DNA of 64,000 nucleotides from Ciona intestinalis. Lineage: Eukaryota > Chordata > Ascidiacea > Phlebobranchia > Cionidae. Shown one piece after another: positions 23,901 to 35,771 of the stretch; positions within the stretch are counted from its first letter, which is position 1, and every line of letters starts with the position of its first letter. A program made the translations under genes and the position numbers. The DNA lies in NCBI RefSeq assembly GCF_000224145.3, contig NC_020175.2, forward strand, positions 4,220,363-4,284,362, written 5' to 3'. Under the pieces are notes generated by a model. It was not told the DNA's origin. It searched no databases and saw nothing but the letters and a program-made list of their open reading frames with translations.

Positions 23901-26900
23901 GACTCCTTCACGCTATGCCGGTCCGCATCGTAGTTTGTAAGTTTTTAGGGCGTTTCTATTTGTTTTAGAATTCCTATTTTTGTATAATGTTTATTTTTTT
24001 ACTATAGACTAGTCAAAATATGTATTGTTCTCCTTTTTTATTTTCCATTAAAAATTGCACAGTAATGGTAAAAGAACTACAACATTAAAAAAACGGTCAA
24101 ATATGAAAAAAAATCATTTTTGTTAAAATCTTATTCGGCATTTGCAGCACCAGCTATTGGCTGTTGCATGCACCTTCAAGTAATCTTCCTAAAGATCTTC
24201 TTCGCTAGAATGCAAGCCAAGAAACGTGGGTTAAACGAGTCTTAATCCAGCAAACGCAGCCGCATTGCGGTGCAAAGCAAGCGAACCTCGGCCAGTCTCT
24301 TTGATCCTTGCACCACGAAACAAGATTAGTCATGGATTAAACCACAGCGTTCAGGTCCAACGCTTTCTTGCAGTTTAAGCCATGCAATTAAAAAACAAGC
24401 GAAAATAAACGCCCAGCGAGCCTTTTCGACGTCAAACGCACAAAATCCGCCCGAAAAATGTCCGAAGCGTTAATCTTTCGTGTTGAAACAAATCTTTTGT
24501 CTCCTATACATTGTATGTATGAGGAAAATCACTTACATTGTGTACACACAAACCTATATACAACAATAAGGTTCATGGAACCGTTCGTCTTTTCGTTTAT
24601 AGCAATTTAATCTAAAATAGCGCAAAACAATTAACGTTAGTCCCTTACAAATTAATTAAGAAACGACTTCCGACTGTAAACTGACGCTGATCTGAAAATA
24701 TTTGAAGCTTAATGAAAATCGCGTGTATCACCTATAAGGAGATTATATGTTACTTATCTTTTATAGTTTATCTTGCCGGATTTGAGCCTAAAATTCTTCG
24801 TAGTATGGATTTTTTTTCTACCAAAAAATGAAAACAATATTTAGCTGTGCAATTTTTTTTTTAGCCTACAAAAATTCGTATATTTGGAATTCCGTGTCTT
24901 TACAAGACCGCTGCGTTAACTTTGCAACAATAATTGCCGTCGGTGAACTCTTTAACCGCACTCTGTCATCCCAACCGCAGAACCAACCAATTTACCGGCA
25001 GTGACAGGGCTGGCATCGTCGCACCCACCTCAACCGTGTGGTTTAAGCAGATGGACGTATATTGCTCCTTCGTACAACCTGGATTCCGCCTGAATTGCGC
25101 GCATGTGGCTATTTTTAGGAACAGGTGGTTTGAGCGATCACTGATATGAAAAACAATCTACCTTTTTTAAATTATGGCCAACCAACCGAACTGAGCATGC
25201 CAAATTATGGCATTTCACCGGTGGCCGTGGTGTCTATATACAGTTGTGCCAAGTATTCAGTGCCAGTTTAGACTTGTTTATACCAGTTTCCCACCACCAC
25301 AAGTTTCGGTTCATCGCTTTGTACTTGCATTATTGATTCAAACAGTGATGTGTCAGCCCAGGTTACATCGTATTAATTCCAAAACGCTCGGTCCGCGCCG
25401 CAGCTCGATTTTTTACACCAGCAGTGTGAAGTGATCTAGGTGTACGGATGGATGCGTATTTCGAAAATATGGACACCACTAGACCAGTGGCACTAGTCAA
25501 CTACGCAGCCATTTCCCTATTTAATCAATCAAATTGCTCTGTTGTGTGATGATATATTTCTATAAGATGCATCTTACTGCAACCTATAAACACTACTATA
25601 ACGGCCTAATCGGAACGTAAAAACACGATTTGGCTGATAGGAATTATAAACGGGGTTGGCTGCGTATACAAGACTGCATTTATATTTGTTTACCTCCGGA
25701 TGCTTAGTTAGCTTCACTTATACACAACACACACTAAGCAGTTGTTGCCCAGTTTACTCCAATTCCCACCGCAAATCGTCCTCGTTTCCACCCTGCCATC
25801 CAAATTCGTAGCGACCCGCTTGTTAAACCGCGGTTTTTCCACCGCAGGCATTTAAATCACAAAGATATCATATACCCATCTCCCACTTTAACAAACTCAT
25901 GCCACAGTTGTCAGCCATACTTCATTAATATGTTTTGCTTGATCAGCTTCCAGTGTTCATAATTGACTTGCGGTTTCCGTTCGTTATTTCGAAATCATCC
26001 TGCTTAGCTTATCATGCCGTCACAATACCCTCTATCACGTCACTTTGCATTAAGTGTCCAAAGCCTGTCGTCCCAACGGCCCATTTGCTTCTACACTGGT
26101 GTCATCTGCATAGCGCCAATGCATCAATATCGTATAGAACTGTCTGGTACAGTTTCCGCGTCGCATGTTACTATAATCCTTCACTCTTTATTATAAAACG
26201 TACATGAATAACGTGTTTATAAAATCCTTCGGTATTATTTATATACATTAACTATAATGTTTGACCTAAAATTTACCGGTATGTAAACAGTTTATCTAGG
26301 TATGGCACTTAATTATACACCATGCTAACACGACTACCTACTTTGTCATGAACATCATGTTTTGCTACTAAATTACAAGGCAGACAGTCGCGGAGATTTT
26401 TCTAGAAAGATTAAAAAATATTCTATTTATGTTTTCGTTTAAAACATTATAAACACAAACGTCTCGGAAAGCTTACACAAAAAGTGTACCGTCAAAATGT
26501 ATATGAATTTTGAGAATACATGGTAAATACGAAGCAGTTACCCATATTCGTTAGAATCGTTATAGCTAGCCCTATATATTGTATCACGGGACAACAAGGC
26601 CTCTAAATATAACTGGACCGTCACACTCCTAACTTACCGCCGCATACATACATGTACAGACAGCACCACAAACGCAATAACGTATCGAATGTCAACCCTT
26701 GACCCAGCATTAGATCTTGTGCCCGCCTCGCCCGACCCTATTTTTAAAAACAAATTAAATCCCGAGCTGGCTTTCATATTCAGTATTCGAACCGACATTT
26801 AATGAAAGCGGCCATGTTCATTGACGAGGTCAATTATTCCGCTTCAAATACACGACTTTTAACGAAATAATATTTAATGGCTTACGCACGAGAAATCGAC

Positions 26901-27399
26901 AAAACGTCAGAAGAATGACAAATAGCACCACTTCGATTATGTGCGTTCTGCTTTTCTTGACTGGGTTTTGGACCCATTATCTTAATACTACGTTAAAAAT
27001 TAAACAAAAAACGTTTTTTGTCAACCGAGTATTCAACATTATGTAACCCATATTTTGAGTAAAATTTTACGTAACGAGAAGTGTGGATCCATTTCTATTT
27101 AAATCTTATTTTAAAGGAAAAAGCTCGATGTGTGTATTGAATAAACCGCCGATTTAAAAGCACCACCATTCGATTCGTCAAAACCGCTATTTTAAGCTTC
27201 AAACCATTTTTTTGCAATGAGTCATAAACCTTACCGCGTATATATATTAAAATGGTAAAAACGATTTAAAAACTAATTTAAACTTTTCAAGAACTGTACA
27301 AAGGTACCTGTATGTTTGTTCGCCTATGAATATATACACACCACTTTTCTATGTAGTTATTTTCAAAGACCGTTGGCGTTGCGGCGACGTTTTCTCAAG

Positions 27400-27760
27400 C
27401 CGCGCCATTAAATTCTCTTTAATTATTTGATCGATTTTCGCTTTTAATTGACTTACGCTCGAAGGCTACGAGCGAGCGGCGTACGCCAGCTAATACATTT
27501 TCCGTGTTTTCTCTTGGCAGGCAGATAAATGAAAAACTTTTCGTTATCTGATCAACGCTACGTCGTGATCTGTAATTAATCGCGTGTTACCGAAAGCTAG
27601 CGAGCAGTGTGTCTCACCAGTTCCTAATTAATTTGCGGTCACTCTTGTGTATACTTCCTCATGTATTGGCGAGGTCTACGCGGTCGCTTAAATCGCTTTG
27701 TTAAGCACTTCATTGCGGTCCACATTACCATAGCTAAAAAAGACTACGTTTTTTTACGTT
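27400..27760. promoter_or_regulatory. Candidate cis-regulatory module (GATA and homeodomain-type sites)
   Basis: The stretch contains an inverted GATA pair, CAGATAA at 27532 and TTATCTG at 27544. It also has several TAATTAAT-type homeodomain cores (near 27420, 27572 and 27626) and the 20-mer CGCGGTCGCTTAAATCGCTT that recurs near 34.05 kb. No repeats or ORFs account for it. The call is pattern-based only. Confidence 0.25.
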
Positions 27761-30700
27761 TAAAATATCCATTAAAAATAAGTTTTGTATTGCTACTGTA
27801 ATAATCAGGCGCTGGTTTGACGTTTATCTGTTGAAAAGTTCTTATATGCTAATATGAAGTGAAATTTGGTTTAATATTATTAGGAAACACGCTTTTGGTC
27901 TGTATTCCACGCACGCTCACTCGTAGCAGCTCGCATCTAGACAGCGACCAAAATTTACAAAGCAGACGATATGTACCAGTAATTACCTCGTCTCTTTTAG
28001 GCCTTTAATTGTTGGTGATCCGGCCATACTATTACGCGACAAAAACATGCACCTGAAAGTGGCCGGCGCCAACAGATCCTCTTACGCAGGTCGTACAAGG
28101 ATTTAGCAGCCATTTCCCTGCCCCAAAGAGCCGCAATATCGGGAATCAAAACAAACGATCGGAGACAAGCGAGCGTTCAGTCGCAAATTTGACCCACCGT
28201 TGCAACACCGTATGTTTACCTAACAGCTAACATGGGCTTCGGCGACTAGGGTATTATTCCAACCGTCTCGATAACATTCCGACGCCGGCGTGCTGCATCA
28301 AATATTTATAGCGCTAAGGCGTGTTCCCTGGACGATAAGAAGGAATCTCCCATCCTCAGTCAAGTTGATTTGTCTTGTAATTTGTCCTGCGCTCCCGCGA
28401 GATTAAAGCCGGGAAGATATATCTTTTCACTCTCTGTCCGGTTATCGCGTGTTGCAATAATCCAACCGCAAAACTCCTTTCTCAATACGCGTCGCGAATT
28501 CGCATTGCTTGTTGTGCAAACTATACATTGCTTCTCGCACGGTATAGCTAATCCGCCGCTACACCCTATCGCCTCATCTTGCATATTTATTACTTACAAA
28601 GTGGCGAAGATTTCTCTCCAATGCGCCGACGGCACCCTGAGCAAAGCAACAAACAAACGCTATACGTTCACAGTGCGGCTGTTGTCCAATTTCAGCCGCG
28701 CGGGCAAGGATCAACCGTTCTCTGTTTACTAATTGCTTGTTAGCAAGGATAAGCCACACGAGAACTGAAGTAGCGCTTTCCCTTCAGCCCGATCTATTGT
28801 CTCGCCCTCTACCTCGTTTCACCGCAGTTTCAAACTCAGTGGGACGGCTTGGTTCAAAAGCAAAAAAGCAAATTCACCTGCATAACATATTTACAGTTCT
28901 TTTTTGTCATTTGATACAAAAGCCGGCATTGCAGCTCCACTGGCCGCAGTCGGCCGTGCGATACAAGGAGTCGTAAACAGTCGAATCACGCAAATGCATC
29001 ACGAAAACTTTCGCCGTGTGACGTAATTATCATAAGCATCTTGGCACGAGCGCCATGTTCATTTAGAAGAAGATCCATATCTCGTGTATTTGCCTTGTCG
29101 ATGGAAGCATCGTCTGGCGCGGTCATTAGAAGATACCAAACGCCTTTTTCGCGCCGCGTTCGCCAGTCCATGTGATCTTCGTAGCCATGTCACACCTCAG
29201 CAAGTCGAGAGCCCGTTTCCGCCGTAGTTTCGCCCGGTATCTCCTGGTTCAGGAATTATTACGCACAGGAAGGACAGCAGACCGAACTCGGCTCGAAACT
29301 AGTTTTTATCCGAAGTATAAATTCCCGGGGACGAGGTCGATGTTTACAAATTGGATTTTCTAACTTAGGTGACCTATCCCCGTATCACTACAAGTCTAGG
29401 ACAGACAAGTAAACAGATCAGTTTTCGCTTAGTTTCTATCTGTGTAAATTGCAAGTTAATCTAGTAAGGTGAGGGTAATGGGCCAGTAATATGATTATCG
29501 TAGATACCGTAATGTATTCAGGTCTCTCCTACCTATTTAAGATAAGGAAGCCTTATTCCAAGAGCTATGAATAACGCAGTTGTATGGTTGGTCTATTACT
29601 ATTAGCTTGGAGCGTATAACAGTACCGTTGAGAATAAGCGAAAGTGGGTAGGTTTATTATATGTGTAAACAGTTGTCTTTTACGGTAAATATTCGCATTG
29701 TATACTGTCACACAGGTGCCCTTATCGCATGACCAGTTTACCTCGACGTTTATGATTGTTTAGCGCCGAATTTTACGCGCCGGTTTCCCGCATAAACACC
29801 CGACTCCACCGATGTGGGCGGTCGACACAGTTGTCTAATGGATCCCCGTAATGCATTTAGCAATGAATGACAGCTAGATTGTTTGACTTGTCACTCGAAG
29901 CGTTAACTGTCGTCTTAACATCCTAATGACAACTTGCGCATTTTTGGCTGGGAAAACGACGCGAATAAACAAAATTAAATAAAACACGGAATCAGAAACG
30001 CTATACGAAATTACAGCGATGATAAATATTAATTAAATTTCCGCAATCATGGGAGTGTCGCTTTCGGTCTTACCCACTGTCGCTTATCCACGGCCTATAT
30101 TGATTCGTATATCACTGCGATATATATCTAAGTCGATGAATCCGCTATTTCGACGCCTAAGAAAGGGTAGATTAATGAAATAAAGCGGGATGTTATGTTT
30201 AGAAGAGCCGTGAAATCATTTAACAATAGAAACCAAAGTCTCGGACCCCAGACGCGACCAGGATATTTTCTTTATGTGTTTTCACGCACCGTATGCTCTT
30301 TGTAGGACTTTAGAATATTATAACGATAATTTTTTAGCCCTGTGTGGCCGTATCCGTTATATCTTTTGTTAACTGCCTCACACAACAGAAACTGTTGATA
30401 ATTCAGAATGGCAACGGGTATACATGGCTCAGTATACATAATTCATGCGCGCAATAAACGTTTTCAGTTATAGTTTCGGCAAATTCTCCAAGACCTAATT
30501 GAAAACGGGAGTGCCAAGGATAAGAGACAACTAAACGAACTCGTCTCCGTTGTTTGTGTTATTTTGCGACGGCCATGGACCACAAAAGCCGAGTGCGTGA
30601 GTCGCTGTTGTTTTTGGTATAGCACGGTCCGTTTCCCCCCAAACATTCGCGCGTTATTTTCACCCGAAAGCTTTCAGACCACTGCAGCACCGAGAACCAT

Positions 30701-33700
30701 GTATAGTAAACATGTAGTTCACTGTAGGCTTTGTAAAATTATACTTTAGGTGGTCTTTTATACAGCATGTCACCACAGACTTATCAGATAAATATAGCAT
30801 TCGTTGGGCTGTGCTAAAAGAATATGACAGTGCACTTCTATCCATCATACTAAGTTGTTACGTGCGCTTGTGTAACGGTCATTAATGTGACCGTGTATCA
30901 TAATCTCTATCATAACCATGGCGTTGGGCGACGTACGGCTGACGAACGAGGCGTATATGTCTTTCCGATCAATGTTTTCTTCGTGTGATGTTGCTTCTTA
31001 AAGGAAACTGACACATTAGCGAAATCACCATAAGAATTAACTGCATTAAGGACCGATCTCAATCATCGTAGCCTTTGGTTCCAGATAACGGGCAAATTGA
31101 TGCGTTCCGCCTAAAAGAAGACGAGGCGATCAGCCGCTCTCTTATGACATTAGGTGACAGATAAAGAAGCCTAGGGCCATCTTGGCGAACCAGCTTGGTC
31201 GAGTAACGCTAAAGTCTTAACGTATTATGTCATTGCGCCGATCACCATATAACAGTTGTAGTGTTAACTGGATTATTGACCGTTGGACGTCGTTTACCGC
31301 TCGCAATCGCAAACTAATAACTCGATCCGTGTCGCGGAGTCGAACTCCGATCGTATTTATTGTTCTGACTTATTAAGGACCTGATTGCGAACATGTTCTC
31401 AAGCCCCGAGTGTATATCGACAATCGATGGTGCTTTCCGAGCTGAAACCACGACGACAAACGAGCCAGTAATCGGTTTACGATCACCGTGACTGTCATTT
31501 AACACTAGCAAGGACCGCTAATGGCGAGATTAATGACTCGAATCTCGTTTGCTTGTAGAAGGGTATTGGAAAATAGCAATGCGGTTGCATGGGCAGATTT
31601 ACAATGGAAGACCTGACTTTACGTGTTGCTGTGCATTCAGTTAGAGCGAAAACTCTGTTGTTTATTGTTTTCTAAAGTCTTTGAAAAGCCGCTGTAGTAG
31701 GTTACTGTTAACAGGGCAAGCATTCACCAGAAAAAAAGTCCCTCTCCAACAGGAATTCACTTAATGGCAGTGCTAAGTAGTAACAAGTTCTCGGAATGCA
31801 GCCTCACCTTTTATGTCCATTCCGTAGCCCGTATCTACACAACGCGCCCGCGAATTTGCGGTTTACTCGTCGCAATTTCCATCAGCTACGAGAACCCGTT
31901 GTTCTAGCAAACAAACGACGGCTGGTGAGCGCCTATTCAATCCAACCGACCGAATAATCGACTTGTTTGGTTTCGTTTAATCGTGTATTGTCCGCATGGC
32001 AGGGACCTCGCTTACAGATCGCTCAAACTAGCGGCACCTCTCCAACACTTGCATTGTTCCGAGTGCAAACGGAACAAGTTAACAATCACAAGAGCTGAAA
32101 CTTAACCCGCCACCCCCAGTGAAAGGGAGTTTAACAAACTCTACGAATCTCATATCGTTTCTCACGGACCCCCACGCCTTTGTCCCACTCTACCGTCGTC
32201 TTGTCTTTACTGTTGTGAACGGTGACGGTTTTTAGTGATGTCTGGTTACTTGATAACTCGACCACTATACCGAGCAAGCGTCCGGAAATCTATACACGGA
32301 TCCAGGTGTTTTGTTTCGCCAGCAAAGCAGCAGTCAGTGTGAGCTTTAATCCCAGATAGCTGGGTAAACTTGAATTCTAAGATTAGAGGCTGCGTAATCA
32401 GATACTCGCCAAAGAGCTTGCAAGTTTGGAGGAGTAGTGGTTAGTTTTCTAATGACAGGTTTATGTGCCTCGTACCAGTGGTATCACATCTCTATGTAAT
32501 GGGTCAAGAATTTATAGCTTTTCACATTGACTCGCCAGTCGCATACCATTACCACCGCATCAAAACGCACAACGTATGTACGATTGCTGGAATGTCGCAA
32601 TTATAATATCCAAACACGCTCATATAAGTGTTTGCTAGTACAGTACTCGGGCGTATATTTTTAGATTTTCAGTCGCAACTGTAGCCTTTCAGTTTCGAAC
32701 TTGGTCAATAACTCGATATACCTGATTCAACTAATCTATCCGCCTTAGAATCCGACGGAAGACGCCCGCCACCTATATCTATGGATTATCCGCTCGTAGG
32801 GTTGAGCCAAATGCGCTTACCGAGCTTTAAAAAGCCGTACTTCGATCAATCATGCTACCTTAACCTATATATACTGTCGAAAACTTGGGCACATGCCGAA
32901 CAGCAATCACACCAGTAGCGTTGAACGATGCTGTCTTCGCGACGATATGTGTTTAGAGTTTTCGCTTGAACGCGAACCAACAAAAATCAAAACGCTTTAA
33001 TGGAAACAAAGTCTTTGTATGCCGCTTCTATATGAATAGAACGAGACCCGTTTTATTGAAGATTGGTTAAGAGGTGTTTATTTCGTAGTTTTCGTGTTTC
33101 ACGCTAAAAGTTTAAAACGTGCAGTGTCGTAGATAATAATACGATACTTTCAAAGTCAATACTCAATAGCCATACTTCAAACCAGACTGTTGATTCAAGA
33201 GTCTCAAATTAAGACTGGCGCTGCGGTTTTTCAAGTTTCAACTGAAGAAAATATCAAAAACCAAAAAAATTCGCCTTCACAATTAAGTGCTTTCAATTGT
33301 CGTTGAATCATTCGTCTGATCCGCTTTGTTTTCACACACGTCTGAAAACCAGCAGACCGTAACGCCCCAGAAACGGGCCCCGAATTGGCTTTATTTGTCG
33401 CGTGGCTGGATTAAGGTGATCTCACCCCAACACTGTTCATCGCTCATCGGGTATAGACTTGTTTCATGCTCCACCGACATGGGGTTCATACTGATCTGCT
33501 TAGGGTAGTTGTTGGTATAACCGACCCCTTAAGAGGTTGCGTATTTCTCCTGCTTTAATCGTCATCAAGACTCAAAAAACATATGATTCATAGCCACAAA
33601 CAGAACCACTTGCCCCAGGAAGCTCACCCCAAAATTTCGTAACGCGTGCTTAAACTTCTACGCTACGACCGACACGCATTCAATTTCCGCCCACTTATTC

Positions 33701-35771
33701 ACCCCAATGCATCACCGGGCCAAGTGGTACTTCCTAGCCCAGCCACGCGTAGCTGCTACCCGCTTACAATCAAGCCCTAATCTAGTAACCGAACTCCACT
33801 GCAAAGTATTCCCCCAGGTGCTATAGATAGCCCCAGAACCCGCATAGTTCCGAATTCGTTCGCTGAACGAACGCGCCTCCAGGTTTCCTTATCACGCGAC
33901 AGGTAGTAGTAATAGTATTTTCGCTTTAAAATGTCGATGGGAACGAAGAGATAAGCTTTCAATACACACTGACATATGTATATGTAACGGGAGGTCATTT
34001 TAAGCAGGGCATGGGAAAATGAGTAATAACCAAGGAAAGCATCTCGCGGTCGCTTAAATCGCTTACGCACCATTAATTACGTAAACAAAGGTGACATCTA
34101 CCAACAGTGTAAGCTGGATGTGAAGATTTCTCGCAGATTAGTCGCTAACTAAGCACGACGCTCTGTTGTGGAAGCACGTACGAGAATTTTCGGCCGTTCA
34201 CACTTCACCTGTTGAAACGTGCGCCAAAATCGCTTTGTTTCAGAACGTAAGCAGAAAACTATTCACTAGGAGATAAGATGAGCTCAGATTTTCGGTTGTT
34301 GTTGTGTTAGTTGTTTGCACGCTGTATCAGAGCCAGGGCGCAATGAAAGCCAAGATGCGGCACGAGGACCAGAACAATGGCAGTCCCTCAGTGACAAGTT
34401 GTTAAGTGGCCATGCATCGTAACTGACCAGAGACGTGACGGTTACTTGGCAGAAGCGATATCTAGGTCTTATTCCTTCACTTCTCAGATGCGTGTGGTAT
34501 TTCTTACGGGACAGCTCGCTCCGTGACGTCAGGGTACGCCCGATCAGGAAAAGACGGAGGTTTCAATGTGTTGGCTGACAAGTTTCACATATACCTTCAG
34601 TCCGAAAATACGCTAATGGCTGAGCACACATAGTATGGGTAGCGCGCTCGCCAGAGCACATCGGGTGACGAGGAAATGATACCACTCAACTGGAATCTGC
34701 AGGTGTACAGGGCAAGTTAGAACAGAGAAACCGCATTCAGCATGACACAGAATTACAGCGTAGGCGATTTATGTTTGCCCGGCGCGTCGTCGCTTGAAGA
34801 AGTAACTTGTTTGAACAACCCCGCGTCATACCTGGGCTCTGTAATTCATTAAACTCCTCAATGAGTTCCGTTAAAGTTACGAGTCCGCCTATCGCGTCAA
34901 ATCGGTCAGCAGTGTGTGTATACCAGGTTAATTTTTAACCTAGGACGACAAAGAGAAGCGATTTTTGTTTAAGCAGTAATAAGGTTCCTTTAGCGTAGCA
35001 GGCAGTCGCAAGAACTGGGTGTGGACGCCCCGGTTTTCTTGTGTATTCAGACGACGTTTAAACTCATATTCCCAGATAGTTTACAACCCAATTGAATATA
35101 GCGACCTAGTTACATATATAAAAGGTTGAATATAATCGTCGAACGATGTGTCTTATAGATTCTATGCCTGGTCAAACCGTGTTATTAAGCGTAATTTCGC
35201 CTTCTTATCGTGCCAAATCATGACTAGATTTTCGCCCGTTTAAGCCCAGTACAACAGCACACTGTAATTGACCATAGCATTCAGCGCAACCGGGCGTGGA
35301 GTACAGGAAAGCGAGCTTAGGCCGTACAGACACCGATGTTCCGGCCGTAAACACAATCAGATGTAGTTTAGTCGCGCAGGATTACCTATATACCCCTTTG
35401 CTTGCGCGTGGCGTGACTTGGCAGCGTAGGCCAGGAAAGCAAGGGTGTCATTGCGTTTCTGCATCGCCGGTTTCGCAGATTGAAATTAAAGCGGACCCCG
35501 GCAGTACAGCGCACCTGCAGCGCTTGTCTATTTAACTTTATGTCCGTCGACCGTAAGCAGGAGGCTTGCCAACAGATTGAGGGATATCTTTCAATAAAAA
35601 CTTTTTTTGTTCAGGTGCTAGGCGACCTTACTGTCATATTTTTGTAAAAATATTTAAAATTCCGAAAAACTGTCAAGAAACAAGAGGATTTACGTCATAA
35701 ACCGGTGTATACTGTAATACATTCCAAGGTGGGAGCGGCCAAAGGATCAAACGACTAGTGTCTCGTATAAG

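Larger units (their letters stand above)
13051..35771. other. 22.7-kb noncoding interval between divergent DGLUCY-like and KIRREL genes
   Basis: I could support no gene, RNA gene or array here. The longest ORFs (up to about 120 codons, e.g. 28370-28732) show no recognisable domain or splice context. Only one MITE (14781-14973) and one SINE fragment (about 20740-20900) were seen, far fewer than in the gene-rich flanks. From about 19 kb onward the sequence looks richer in C+G and in CpG than the flanks. Its position upstream of two divergently transcribed genes suggests regulatory DNA, most likely for the developmental gene KIRREL, but it may hold unrecognised noncoding transcripts. Confidence 0.6.

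Noticed and set aside
28370..28732. 120-codon ORF in the gene-free interval
   Set aside because: An open frame in a more GC-rich stretch with no signal peptide, motif or flanking exon. An overlapping frame on the other strand is equally open.
31320..31352. Hairpin CGGAG-TTCGA-CTCCG resembling a T arm
   Set aside because: The loop has five rather than seven bases and no A box, D arm or acceptor stem is found around it.
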